From: Costus lasius
Taxonomy: Eukaryota > Streptophyta > Magnoliopsida > Zingiberales > Costaceae
Length of the DNA stretch: 64,000 bases
Assembly (NCBI GenBank): GCA_027563935.2
Contig: CM050453.2
Location: forward strand, 89,192,665-89,256,664
Direction of reading: 5' to 3'
The stretch's first letter is position 1. Each line of letters starts with the position of its first letter. Of this stretch, positions 24,429 through 36,012 are shown in pieces. Both the position numbers and the translations under genes were made by a program. Below the pieces are notes generated by a model. The model worked only from the letters and a program-made list of their open reading frames with translations, was not told the DNA's origin and did not search any database.

Positions 24429-26117
24429 TGATGTGTTCGTAAGTGCACGAATACGTCGAAGTAATAAAAGATATCGAACCCACAGAGACCTACGTGTTAA
24501 GTACCAAATAATCGAATTCTTACTAGCTAAGCAGACGATATATAATATGAATAAAATAAGGACGAATAAGCGAAAATTGTTATAGAAAATTGGAGAGAAA
24601 AAGCTAGGACTAAGGTTTCATCCTTTTTCAATTCCTATCACTAGATATAATAAAGTTTTTATTAGTTATTCAAATCATGATAAAGAAAAGTTTACTTAAA
24701 AAAGAAATTGTTTCCTTTCGGATATCCAATTTACATGGAACCAGCCTTCACTTTCGTGACTTGCTACTCAGTGTTAAATAAAAGTAAACTAGACAAAGAA
24801 AATTAAGATCACTTTCGTGGCTTAACTCCTAGTATCTACTTCTCAAGTAAAATTAAATATTTTGCACTTTAATTTTAAAGGTTTTACTTAAGGGGCTCTA
24901 ATAATCAAAATCACCTTTTGGTCCATATTATCATGTCTAAAACAGTGAAATCATTAGATTAAAATATCAACATGTGAAATAAACATATAAAAAAAAAATC
25001 AGAATTCTAGGACTTAGCTACTTTCATAGTCTAGGTTTCTAGATCTTAATTTTAAGGATTGTAGATTTGTAAATCACCTTTCGGTTCATATTACAAATCT
25101 TAAAACATGTAAATATTCTAAAACTAATAATTCCAAAGTAAATAATCACATAGACAAAATTATCATTCAAAGAATAACTAATAGAGTAAAAATCATCCAG
25201 TCATTACAGAATTAAAAAGGGATTACTCCCTAAGTCCCAAAGAAAAGATTACGCAACCAAAGTCAAACGAACACGATAAATATTCATAAAAAAATATTCT
25301 GAATTCAAAAAAAAGAGAAAACAAGGTTTTACTGTATTCACAAGGGTGTGACAAAAAAATCACAGCCCTATGATGTTGAAAATTTTCGGTTGCTATAATG
25401 CGCTACAGTAACTCCTACAGTGCGCTTAACTGCTATAGTGACTCGTGATTTCTCGCTTTCGGTTAAAATTTATTTCTTTGATTTCTTCTTCGATTGAACT
25501 CCTTTCGATTTGAAATTTTTGGTGTGTCGTCTCTTCCCTTGGGCGAAGCCTCCCTGAAAATTTCACTACCAGAGATGGCCTCTACGCCTCTCGGCCAAAG
25601 GCCGAGCTTTAGCGGCGCCTCTATCGATTTTTCCCTCGATTCTTGATGAAAGTGCGCCATTCTTGGCTTCAAATCCTCTCCTCTACTTATAGAACGATTT
25701 TGTTTTTTTAGTTTTTTTGATTAGGGCTCTGATTCTTCTAATTTCTCATAGAAAAAAAATCAGAAATGGGAGGTAGTAGAAGACTCGGGCGCAGCAGCGA
25801 CGACTATTTCCCCTATTTTGATAAAATCACACCCCTATGAAAATTTTAGTTCATTTTTCATGGGGGAGTGACGACAAGAAAATTTTTAAATTTGACCTCC
25901 AAGCTTGAAATTTTACCCTGATTTTGTTTCTGGCCTCTAATTTATTCAAATCCATTGAAAGTAAGCATATTTTACCCTAAAAGTCAAAAAAAATAATAAT
26001 AAAAAGAGGTGTAGATTCTGAAATAATCAACCAATTAAGTTTAAAAACAAACAAAAGAGTATAAATATCACTCAAAAAGACTATACGATCAATATAAAAT
26101 TTACCACGACTTTTTGA
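24429..26117 (-). repeat. Athila-like solo LTR, diverged (LTR A)
   Basis: Minus-oriented. The left edge TGATGTGTTCGTAAGTGCAC matches the ends of the LTRs at 30091 and 45378. Inside are the same landmarks in the same order: ACGTGTTAAGTACC, several CACTTTCGTGxCTT words, and CTCTACGCCTCTCGGC. GTCAT occurs at 24424-24428 and 26118-26122 as a candidate 5-bp duplication, within a longer shared TGAGTCATT. No internal retroelement region adjoins it, so it is a solo LTR. Confidence 0.65.
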
Positions 26118-26533
26118 GTCATTAGTCGTGTGCAACCCCGTTAGACTAGGTCAAGCCAACTTAGTCCCTTGGTGAGATTTGAATCTGATTCAAACTAAAG
26201 GCCCTGATTTGAGCGAGGGCTTGATCAATAACATGTAGAACTAATCAAGCGTCCATGTGGCTAGGGTTGTGTAGTAATTTGAAGGCCATATAAGCAAGCT
26301 TCATACACCAAGGAGCAGCGTCTGAGGTTAGACAAGTCTAGGCATTCCCAAGTAGCTGTGAGCTGAGGGATATCCACACATGAGAGAGCTTTGGTAATCA
26401 CACCTAGTGCACTAAGGTAAGGTGAGGGCTAATGGCTCCTTGCCTGCGCTGTGAGCCTAGACAAGGGAAGGGGCCAATAGTGGTCAAACCCTGGATTTGG
26501 TACTTGGACCCACAAGTGGAAGTGTAGGATTTA
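26118..26533. other. Repeat-like DNA, no gene
   Basis: Non-coding, of mixed base composition. Continues the unidentified sequence that the solo LTR interrupts. No domain seen. Confidence 0.35.
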
Positions 26534-26951
26534 GAGCCTGTTTGGCCTCGCTGTTAATAGCTTTATAACTATGATAAACTATGTTGTACTATACTGTGCT
26601 GCACTGTTAAAATTTATAAAATGTTTGATTAATAACTTTTTAACTACTATAAAAATTTAAAATAATAAATAAATATATTATTTTAAATTATTTAAAATAA
26701 TAATATATTTTATTTTTATTTAGTGTTAAAATTTTAAATTATTTAAAATAATAATACCTAAAATTTTAAATAAAATTACAAATTACTTTTTGGAGAAGCA
26801 AAAACTATAAAAATATCAAATTATAGCTTTTCCAACTTCTACTTTTTTACTACTTTTTTCTACTTCTATTTTTCATTACTAAATAGTTTTTTAATTACTT
26901 TCTGCTTAAAAGTTACTTAAAATCAGCTTCGAAGCGGGGCCAAACAAGCCC
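26534..26951. mobile_element. MITE copy 2, TGTTTGGC family
   Basis: Second copy of the 23551-23961 family, about 418 bp. Left end GAGCCTGTTTGGCCTCGC, right end GCGGGGCCAAACAAGCCC. TTA at 26531-26533 and 26952-26954 is a plausible 3-bp target duplication, as for PIF/Harbinger-type MITEs. Non-coding. Confidence 0.75.
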
Positions 26952-29179
26952 TTAATAGTGTTGGATTTCTTGTGCTTGTGGTTAAACCCTCTATCGTGAG
27001 TGAGGCAAGTGTCAAAGGTATAACCCTTGCTTGCCAAATTTGGTAATATAGGATTTCTTATGCTTGTAGTTGGTTCTCTTACCTAGCTAAGTCCTTCCTT
27101 ACTTGTCTTCCTCAGCCTGGGTTTGATTTTATTGTGTTGGCATCATTGAGTAATGCTATTCTTTATGTTGATATTATCTATGCTTGTGTTTGTGCTTGGG
27201 CTTATTTTTCAGCATCCTTGAAGGTGTTCGAGCCTTGCCCTTTTCTGTCATGTTGGTATCCCTGAAGGCATTGCTTTGCATGTGAGGGAGTGTTAGTGAT
27301 TTAGGAGTTTGCACCTGTAAGTACTAGGGGTTTGGCAAGTCGCCTTTGGCTTGATATGTTTGTGGGGTGTGTGCTCATTGTAGGCATGATCGTGGGGGCG
27401 GTGAGTCACCAAACCCCTTATAGGCGTAGTTGTAAGCAAGTTGTGTGTGTCTAGGTGCTTCTACGAACATGTACCTAACCAGGTACATACTCTTAATGTA
27501 GGGCTAAGGATCTCATGATAGATCCTGCTAGTCTTGGTGCAAGGTTTCTAGATAAAAAAAAATTTGCCCAATATGCCTACCATACTTCCATTCCAATCCC
27601 AACAACCACCTTTACCCTTGCAATTGAGGTCTCTCTCCCTAGTGCTACCCCCTCATCAACACTATACGCTCAACAACCATCTCACTTTAATCCACATTAA
27701 CTAGCACACAACCAAATCCACTTACTCATCATGTCTTTTAGTGGACTACTCCTATTCTTTATGGATACAACAATAAGCCCCTTAACAAGAAGTTATAACT
27801 TGGATTGTGACCCTCTTGGTGAACATCTTATATGCTCTTGTGACAATGTCATGGTTGTGAACTTCATCATGCCCCCAACTATCAATCTTTCTATTCACTT
27901 CAGCATAATATAATGACAGCTGACCTCTATCATGGGTTGGTTGTGATCTCCTCGATGGTCCCATTTCGCTTGAAAATTGAGGAGTGACTTTGTCTCATTA
28001 TATGAAAATGCCTTTGGCTTCAAATCTCTAAAAATTTATTAATTTTTTGCCCTTTTCTATGAAATTATAATAAATAAGAAAAATAGTAGATTTTGAATGA
28101 AAATAAATAATTAAGCCAAATTTAATACAAAAGTATCAAATCTTGACTCCATTTAGAAAATATAATGCACCAAAAAATTATATATAATTATGAAACATCA
28201 TGATGTCACTCGACAATAGTAGGGTCCACATCTTTAAAGTGCTTAGTAGTAGCATCAATTGCCTTTAGTTCACACCTTTTAGTGATGACGCTTCCCTTCA
28301 TCTCACTTTTAATCACTATAATTGGTTGGGCCTAGACATAGTTATCAACCTCAACTCCCTATATCCCAAAGTTGATTAGTTCATTTGGAGGCAATGTTGA
28401 AGTCAATATTCTTAACTCTTTGTAGTGAGTTATCTTTAGCAAGGGAGAATGATGAAATTAATAATGAATTTGTAATTTAGTTTGTTAGTGGTATATCTAA
28501 TAATCATAGGGCTTATTTATTGTAAGATTAAAAGGTCAATTAGTTCAACTAGTAAAAACAGTTGTTATTGATAACAAGGTATTGGGATTGATTTCCACTT
28601 TCATCAATTACTTACCTATGTCAAAAAAAAAAAAAGTTGTCTAAGTCTAAAATTAATATGTGATCATGGTTTTTAATATTGATCCATACTAGTGCACTAG
28701 TCCATACCAACACTAATTTTTAAACAAAGTATGTGATTATATGTCTTATTCAAGCCTATATAAAGGCTTAACAAATGCTATGATAGAAAGATTATGATTG
28801 ATATATATTCTGCATATTAGTATTTTGTTTCTTCTAATCCTATTGAAGAGCAAGGGTTTTCTCTCTCTCTCTCTCAATATATCAATAATGATAATAATTT
28901 TTTTGTAATAATCTTTCTTATAAGATTATTATGAATCTCTCAAATATTTTATACAAAGCTCTCAATTAGTTTAGATAAGTGAAATGAGAGAGGGAGAGAA
29001 AGATCAAATGCTTATGAGATGAGCTACCATATACAACTTAGAATAGACACTTGCTACTAGACCTACACATAGAAATATGATAGGCAAATTTACCAATTAG
29101 TAGCCATAAGTCTCAATTTGTTATTATTTTTTCTAACAATACAACATAGGAGTTTACATAAATTATGATTTACCCACCT
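26952..29179. other. Decayed repeat DNA, no gene
   Basis: About 2.2 kb with no supportable gene. Short frames near 27.5-28.0 kb show no domain. A (TC)n microsatellite lies near 28860-28874. Confidence 0.4.
28545..28634 (+). repeat. Possible SINE (tRNA-like, poly-A ended)
   Basis: A roughly 90-bp unit with an AGTTCAACTAGTAAAA stretch, a decayed B-box-like GGGATTGATTTCC, and a run of about 13 A. The layout is that of a tRNA-derived SINE, but the A box is poor and no target duplication is clear. Confidence 0.35.
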
Positions 29180-29480
29180 CAATTCACTTTCGATTTTTGA
29201 GGTGAAAGACATCAAATATTTAAGGCACTGAGGATTTTCCAAAAGGTCTTTCAAATGTAATTTGCTAACTTAATATCCTAATCTAACATAACGGTGGAAT
29301 AACCATGCAATTTTATGTGTTTTAAAGAATAACTGAACCAAGAGTGAATTATTGATTCTACTACAAGGGATGAGACACATGATCTTAGAAAACCAATCAA
29401 TTACTATTGAGATGGAGCCATGCCAATTAAGTTTTAGTGATGGCATAAATGTTAACTTTGTTAGTCATAGCTAATTGTGA
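29180..29480 (-). pseudogene. Heavily decayed Ty3/gypsy integrase fragment
   Basis: Pieces in different minus-strand frames align with the core of Ty3 integrases: SIVIDWFSKIMCLIPC (family pattern VVDRFSKMAHFIPC), then QLFFK, LHG, a WKTFWKILS-type tract and a Q..G..E-like end. There are many stops and shifts, and no single frame is open. It is probably an old chromovirus-type element, unrelated in time to the nest to the right. Confidence 0.5.
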
Positions 29481-30090
29481 GTGCAACACCGAGAAACAAT
29501 TTTGGTGATATCTTATCTTATTGATGACTAAGATTACCAACAAACATTTTTATAGCTTGCCACTGTCTTGCCTTTACTAGATAGGAAGCCACATGATGTG
29601 AGTGGCGCTACTCACTAAAGATAATGGGGCAAAGGTGACAAGGACATGAGGAGGACGCTGGTAAAATAGTGTAGCTTGGTGGTAGTTCCTCGCAATGATT
29701 GTTGTAGTTCCTTGTAGTAGAGATAATAATGTATAGTGGATGTAGGTGATAGTTGTAAGTGGGGAGGGTCATGTTCTTCCTTAACCAAAGGTGATAATGC
29801 TTGCTTATTGAGTTAACTATGCCTATTAGGGGAGCCTCATCAATGATAAGGCTCCATACTAGTGAGCTTTCTTGATGGATTGAGTTGTACATGAGAGGGA
29901 TGATGATGTGGGAATATGGATGTTGAGTAGGTTGGAAGAGGCAAGGATGACTAGTGCGATATAATGGTGGAAATGAGGATGAATGCTACAACAAGAGATG
30001 ATGGCTATTTGATCTTGGTGTGGTAGTGGTGCAGGCTTGTAGATAAATGATGGGGATTTGCGGAAAGTATGATTGTAGATGGTGGTTACT
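29481..30090. other. Repeat-like DNA, no gene
   Basis: Minus-strand frames at 29608-29892 and 29859-30110 read through a biased sequence and have no domain. Treated as non-coding. Confidence 0.4.
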
Positions 30091-30259
30091 TGATTTGCCC
30101 GCAAGTGCACAGATACATTGAAGTAATAAATGATATCAAACCAACAAGGACTTATGTGTTAAGTACAAATAAATTGTGTTCTTACTAGCTAAGCAAGTTG
30201 ATAATTTTAAGATGAATTAAAAACAAACAATTCGTTGAAGGAATTTAGAAAAAAAAAAT
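30091..30259 (-). repeat. Athila-like LTR B, first segment
   Basis: Minus-oriented LTR end: TGATTTGCCCGCAAGTGCAC at the left edge, then the shared GTGTTAAGTAC and CTAGCTAAGCAA words. It is cut at 30259 by copia element C1 and resumes at 40679. The 5-bp flanks of C1 (AAAAT/GAAAT) are its duplicated target. Confidence 0.7.
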
Positions 30260-31982
30260 TGTTGGGAATCCCCGGACCTTATAAAAACTTTAAACACAGC
30301 GGAAGCGAAGGTCCGAAATAGAATTCCCAGAAACACCAGGATCCCTTATGAGAGAAAACCGAAGGATGTGAAGAGTAGTACCTTATCACTTGCGCTAGTC
30401 CTTATTGTTGCCGGTGATGAAGATGCACAGGTGTCCGTCCTCTACAATCGTGCACACACGGACTGTCTCGAGATTCCTCTACTCCATGCATGTGCTAGCT
30501 TCGGGAGAAGAGATCCATGCCTCAAATGTCTTCTCTACTTGCGCTAATCACCAAGACCATGCGCCAAGGAGAAGGGGAAGTGTTGGCAACAAGGAGTGGG
30601 CAGCACTACCACTTGTCCCAACCTTAATGCAAAAACTTTTCTTTTGTTATCACCATCAAGACCCTCACTCCAAGGAGGAGAGGGGAGGCGACAACAGGAG
30701 ATGAGAGAATGAACTGGTGCAAAAATCTCCCAAGAGAGTATGTCTATTTATAATAGATGAACTAGCTATTCTTGGAGATATTTAGCAATGTGGGACATTG
30801 TTTAGGCGCCTATTTAAATTTCATAATTAAATAATTAATTACAAAATGTGCCTAGCTCAATTAATTAGCCAAGACAAAAATTCTCTTACTAATTAATAAT
30901 TTTATTTTATACATGTGATTAAAGTACCAAGTCCAAACTTGCACTAAGACCCTTGTTTGACTCATTTTGACTACACAGGTCAACAGAGGTCAAACATGGT
31001 CTACTAGAGGTCAACTAGTGGTCAAACATGAACTAAATAAAATTTCATCTCCACAGAAAAATCTCAAAGCATCAATTTCCCAAAATGATCCGAATCATAC
31101 AATGATTTAATGTGAGGCTAACCGATCAATACAAAATCTCTAACATCTAGGTGTGCGACCCTGTAGGTACTTCAGACGTTGGTAGTGATGACTAAATCAT
31201 TCAAGCAATGAGTGGCACCCAGCTGTACATCATTGCTACCCAAGTCATCAGAATAAATGTCACCATCGACAACCTCTAAAACTACAACAAAGTGTAAGTA
31301 CATAATTGTCCTTTCGTTAGACTGATATCCAGATTGGGCAAGTGTGTCACACTTGTTAATCCCAATATTATGACATGACTAAATCAAGTTCTCATCTAGG
31401 TATGGCCATACACTTTCAGTCATCCATAGAAGGGCGCCATGGACAATCAATCTTCCCTGCAGGGAAGGGGCAAATCCTCTCTTGGCACATTGAATCTCTC
31501 ATATGGCTCATGATGCACCCAATGACAATGTTATGACTTCCCTTTTACAGTGAAGCGTTAGGTTGTATCAAAGTGCCTCATTCACCATATAGAATGCCAA
31601 TGCCCTCAAGTCTAGGACAATCGTAACTCTATCACTGTGATCTTCATCTTGTGACACCAAGATAAATCTTCACGACGGGTCGGTCCAGTATGTCTCCTTT
31701 GATATACCTATATGCCTGCGTTAGTAATCCGTGCTCAACCAGCGCATATACTAGTCTCAAGTGAATCATAACTGTCCCATATCTACCATGATTCTTGACC
31801 GGAGACAAACTAAGATAAGACAAACATCTATCTCTTAGGGATATCGTACATGCAACTATACATGTGCGCAGATGTACATATTTGCATAACAACGACCATG
31901 CCAGGATATCTCATCTATCAACTAGATATGATACACATATCCCATTGGACCATCCCAAAGGTCCTAGAGCATAAACCTAACA
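30260..31982 (-). repeat. C1 3' LTR
   Basis: Starts TGTTGGGAATC and ends CCTAACA on the plus strand, giving TGTTAG...CCAACA on the element strand. It is paired with 38952-40673 and 1 bp longer. A 99-aa plus-strand frame inside both LTRs is antisense to the element and is not called. Confidence 0.88.
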
Positions 31983-31993
31983 ATCTCCCACTT
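31983..31993 (-). other. C1 polypurine tract
   Basis: On the element strand, AAGTGGGAGAT directly precedes the 3' LTR, almost identical to the tract in C2. It is the primer for second-strand synthesis in copia elements. Confidence 0.75.
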
Positions 31994-33676
31994 GTACTAG
32001 GACCATGACCTCAGCGTCATCTCCCAGGCTTGACCTGCCATGCTTCTGCTGCGCCAGAGCACAGTCAATGGGCCCACTATGTCAATGTCAAAATCTGCTA
32101 TGTCTTTATTACCTCTGCCCCCAAGACAAGGTATTAGCACTTGAGTATGTTGTATTGAATCTTATGAAGTTCATAGAACTCCCACTTATTCAAACTTCTT
32201 CCCAAAAGCATAAACATACTATGCTTTTATGTAGTATGCTCTGAAGCTCCCACAGCTTCAAGCACTGCTACATTGATAGCTATAATGTCACTCTGGTCTG
32301 GCTGGAACAAGCTGCCAAATGCGAACACTAAGCTTTTCCTGCCATTTTAAGACCAAGAACCACCCCTTAATTCTTTCCAGAATCTAAGTGTGTTCTATAT
32401 TCCTTATCCAGTGCCTAGCACCTGGATTGAACTTGGTACCAACAAGTCTCCAAGCTCCCACTGAACTCAGGTACTATAAGGTGAAGATTCATTGTCCTTG
32501 CTAGGAGTTACCCATAATGCAGACACACATGAATCGATCCAACCCTTATTCCCACATTTCCTGAACCCTAGGTTTCCCACAACCTACATACATGGTTTAG
32601 ATTCCATCCTTGACCTTTTTTTGTGCTAAGTGGTTGACCTTGGACTGAATCCAAGTCACAACTTCCTCCCACTAACCTTTTTTAAGGAAAGACATTTCCA
32701 AGAAAAATAGCACTATGAGCAACAATTACTTGTTCTCCTGTGGGTCTATGGAAATTTGTATCCTTAGTGAACTTAGGATACACCACTTACACTTTATCAG
32801 ATCAAGATGAAATTAAGTTCAGTGTGGAAGAAGCTTTTAGCATCACCTCAGAAGAGATACATATGATTTTCAATTCTCCCACTAGAATCACCTACCAAGG
32901 TATTCTTTAGGGGTTATGAGCTATGAGCTAACCTCATACTCATTATGATAGTCATCTATAGCTCAAGTATTCTTCATCCTTCCCGGACTGAAGATTACTC
33001 ATGAATTTTTTTTATAAGCTGGTTCTATATATTTTTAATAAATTATGAATTCCTTTCTTTTCACCTTTTAGTCTACTTCTCCTTACTAGGTGAAGGACAT
33101 TTACTTTCTATCAATAAACAAGTATCTGCCTATCTTTGACGTCTTAAAAGAGGTTAAGACAGCCAATCTCCTAGAAGGAATTGATTCCAAGAGTTCATTT
33201 GCATGAAGTCATTGGATGCATCTCTTGTTTATGATAAAAGATAGCTAGGTTAAAAGATTGGTATTCATTATGAACCACTTATTAAATTCACTTTAGTTAT
33301 TTTGTTACCTCATTATTTTGTACAATGTAATGACAAGAGATTTGCAAATAATAAGAATACCAAATTCTCTTTATTCCAAAAATTCCATTCCCAAGGAATA
33401 GATATAATGTCAATTACATAATAGCAAAGAATGAAGCAATCCTATTATCGGTTATAGAGAGAGTGACAAGGCAGCACCCTATTCTCCATAATCAACGATC
33501 AGTCCCTATATGTTAACCTTGTCCTATTTCTACTGAGCACCTGCATATTTTTGCAAATATCAATCTCAACATGAGGTATTAAATACCCATGGTTAGAAAT
33601 AGACAACATGGGATATGGTAACAAAATTACTTGAGCCTGAAGACGAAGTATCACTTCTCTTCACCTCATTCTGAAG
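31994..33676 (-). other. C1 region between gag and 3' LTR, no pol
   Basis: About 1.7 kb where protease-integrase-RT would be expected (C2 has about 3.1 kb of pol here). I could not read any copia pol motif on either strand. It is either unrelated filler or decayed beyond recognition. Confidence 0.5.
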
Positions 33677-34108
33677 TCACTTGCAACCTTTTCTTAAGTG
33701 CCTAACTTTTCTTACCTTTTTCATCTTTATTTTTCCCAATGCTTTAGTCAAGCCCTTAGGCTTACTAGTGCACTGAGGGATCACCTTAGTGGCGCTAATA
33801 CTCTCAATACTAGCTTGTCCCTGGATGAGCTGCTTCAAATTATTAATAATTTCGAAAGCACTCAACCCTTCAAATAGCTCACACCATTCAGGAGACATAT
33901 TGGCTAGCATAAGCTGTGCAGCCTCTAAAGCATCCTTTTCAGCCGCCGAGGCTGTAGATGAAACAAGTTCAGGAATTGGCATCTCAAGAATGTACAACTT
34001 CCTCTTGCTTCTGAGAACAATAGTCAAAGCTTGGTACCAGTCCTCGAAGTTGGTTCCAACCAACTTCTCTCTCTCTCTCAAGGAGAGGTCAGAGTGACAG
34101 TCTGCCAT
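33677..34108 (-). pseudogene. C1 gag, internally shortened
   Basis: 144 aa from the ATG at 34108 (MADCHSDLSLRERE...). The first 100 residues align with C2 gag: EKLVGTNFEDWYQALTIVL versus EKFAGPNFSDWFGHLKIVL, then KRKLYILE versus ERKLYVLE, and QLMLANMSPE versus CLMLASMTPQ. After about residue 105 the C2 alignment is lost. The protein ends in a short Lys-rich tail (KMKKVRKVRHLRKGCK) where C2 continues to a zinc knuckle. This looks like an internal deletion of about 100 codons plus loss of the knuckle. The frame can also be extended 14 codons upstream, but the conserved gag start sits at 34108. Confidence 0.8.
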
Positions 34109-34130
34109 TGTTTTTATTTGTAGAAGCCAT

Positions 34131-34140
34131 CTACAACAAT
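34131..34140 (-). promoter_or_regulatory. Possible 3' splice site before C1 gag
   Basis: On the element strand a pyrimidine-rich stretch ends in ATTGTTGTAG, 22 nt before the gag ATG. C2 has the same ATTGTTGTAG 21 nt before its gag ATG. Shared sequence at the same place suggests a leader intron acceptor; no donor was assigned. Confidence 0.4.
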
Positions 34141-34296
34141 AGACAAACACATACGAGTATCACATTTTCAATCATTTATTCTGGTCTTTTATAAATGATT
34201 ATTTCTCACTATTTTATTCGAATCGATAATCCTTAAAAATCGATCGAGAAGTCGCCTGACTTCCTTAGTGAGATGGGATCCTCATTTCGTACACGG

Positions 34297-34656
34297 CCTT
34301 GTGTCCCACGAGGGTGGGATGTACTGCACAAGGTGATGCATGCTTCCCGAGGTAGGTCCCTGACCAATTGTAACTTGGTAATTCCCCTTCTCAAGACTGT
34401 TCAGGCACTTTGTGTCCAGCGAGGGTTGGATACATCACAAAGCCCTAACTTCTTGAGGGTGCCTCCAGAAATTTCATCATGTGAACAACACATATGAAAG
34501 AATCTGGTCAAATCCGACCTGACCGTTATACCCAGGGCCAACAATTTCCTTGCGAAAGACGCGTCTAGAGTTTTAACCGGACTGGAGAAATTATTGTCAT
34601 CACACGCCTCCTGAAGATAGATGGGTGTGTCCCACAAGCATGGGAAAAAGTGCACA
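34297..34656 (-). other. C1 leader: three bulged RNA hairpins
   Basis: On the element strand, three hairpins of one design: an outer stem ending GTG/CAC, a 5-7-nt bulge on the 5' side only, an inner stem and a 4-6-nt loop. (i) 34626-34656: outer TGTG/CACA, bulge CACTTTT, inner TCCCA/TGGGA. (ii) 34408-34442: outer CTTTGTG/CACAAAG, bulge ATGTA, inner TCCAAC/GCTGGA with one mismatch. (iii) 34297-34333: outer CCTTGTG/CACAAGG, bulge CAGTACA, inner TCCCAC/GTGGGA. Spacing and design match those in C2. Confidence 0.7.
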
Positions 34657-35601
34657 GTACCATCGATCGACAATTTGACGAGGGTTACATATCAAAAGGC
34701 TAAGGAACGAGACTTGATATGATTTAGTGAGGATTTTTGTGATCTCGGCACCACGAGCTTTTATCTTATTCTACCAATACAGGCATGCAATCCTATGGTG
34801 GAATAAAACCAAAAGCAATAAATGCACGCTGAAACAAAAACAGTAAAGTATGATATGATCAAAGCCCATAACTCGGGTAACAAGCCCCTAATCCTAGTCC
34901 TAGCCACCTAGCACTACCAAGGGCTATGAGCTATGGACTCATGCCAATAAGTCCTTAGCTCATCCCTGAGTGCCCTAAGGGCTTTGCTCCCAAGCTCTGA
35001 GGTGCACCACCTAGGTCTTCAGCTCCATGGGTCAGCTCGCGAACCCTAAAGGCACCATCCAGGCAAACCCTAAATCCCCTTTAGGTTCAGCCAGCCCGAG
35101 TCTTCTCCATGATCTAGCTCGCAAATCCTAGGCTCCTCCTAGGATTCGTCCAACTCATATCTCCTTCTGGAAGATAGCTCGCAAACACTAGGCTCCTCTG
35201 AGGGTTCGGCCAAATATCCATGTGCCATCCTCTCCATGTGTCTCACCATGCTTTCTAGATGTGCCACTTCCCTTGCTAGGTGCGCCACCCATAAGGTGCG
35301 CCCTTTTGCTTGGATGTGTCATCATACAAGTTTAGGTGCTGTTTGATGACACCAAAATTTATAGTAAATTTCGTGCCATTTTATGAGTATTTTTGTGTCA
35401 CATTCATGCTCTTTTGCTTATTTTTATGTCTTTTTTTTTATCAATTATTGCGAAATCTACACTTTTTTTGGTTTTTGATGATTTTCAGATAAAAGGCACT
35501 ATTTTTAGGCGTTTTCAAGCAAATTCGGATGCATGGATGAATTCCCACCATCAAGAGAAGATTACATGTCAAATTTCACGCAAATTGGAGCTTCAGACCA
35601 A

Positions 35602-35925
35602 ATTACGGCACTACCGTAATCAAAATTACGGTACCGTGGTTTCACTGCACGTAGAGAACAAACCACGACACTGCCATAATTCTAAGTTCTGTCGTATTTT
35701 GGGACAATTTTGAACAGAAAGTTTCACAAGAATTACGGCACTACCGTAATGGATTTCACGGACCGTATTTCGAGTCGACTTTTCACCCGAGAGATTTGAT
35801 GAAAATACGACACTACCATAATGAATTTTATGGTACCGTAATTTCAGTCCAAATTCATACCGAGAACTTTTGAAGAAATTACGGCACTGCCGTAATGGTT
35901 TTCACGGCCGTAATCATGACCTGGA
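35602..35925. repeat. Palindromic-word array in S1 U3
   Basis: Five diverged units begin near 35602, 35662, 35732, 35804 and 35878 (spacing 60-74 bp). Each opens with ATTACGGCACTACCGTAAT or a variant. Second palindromes of different centre length follow: ACGGTACCGT (35628-35637 and a variant near 35829) and ACGGCCGT near 35904. The array ends about 80 bp before the TATA box. Confidence 0.75.
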
Positions 35926-36002
35926 CACGCGATTCTTCCGGACTTTTTGAAGCCCGATTCTTGCACGAACGATTTCGAATGATTTAGACCACCAAATTGA
36001 GA

Positions 36003-36012
36003 TCTATAAAAA
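36003..36012 (+). promoter_or_regulatory. TATA box of S1 LTR
   Basis: CTATAAAAAA, just downstream of the palindromic array and followed by GC-richer probable R sequence. Inferred promoter of the LTR. Confidence 0.45.

Noticed and set aside
23988..24431. Overlapping His/Cys-rich frames on both strands
   Set aside because: Biased base composition gives open frames in several phases; no motif supports a protein.
29608..30110. Two minus-strand frames of 94 and 83 aa
   Set aside because: Low-information translations next to decayed retroelement DNA; no homologous motif.
35602..35925. CRISPR-like array of palindromic repeats
   Set aside because: Repeats are diverged, spacers are not unique in the CRISPR sense, and the array lies inside a plant LTR; prokaryotic context is absent.
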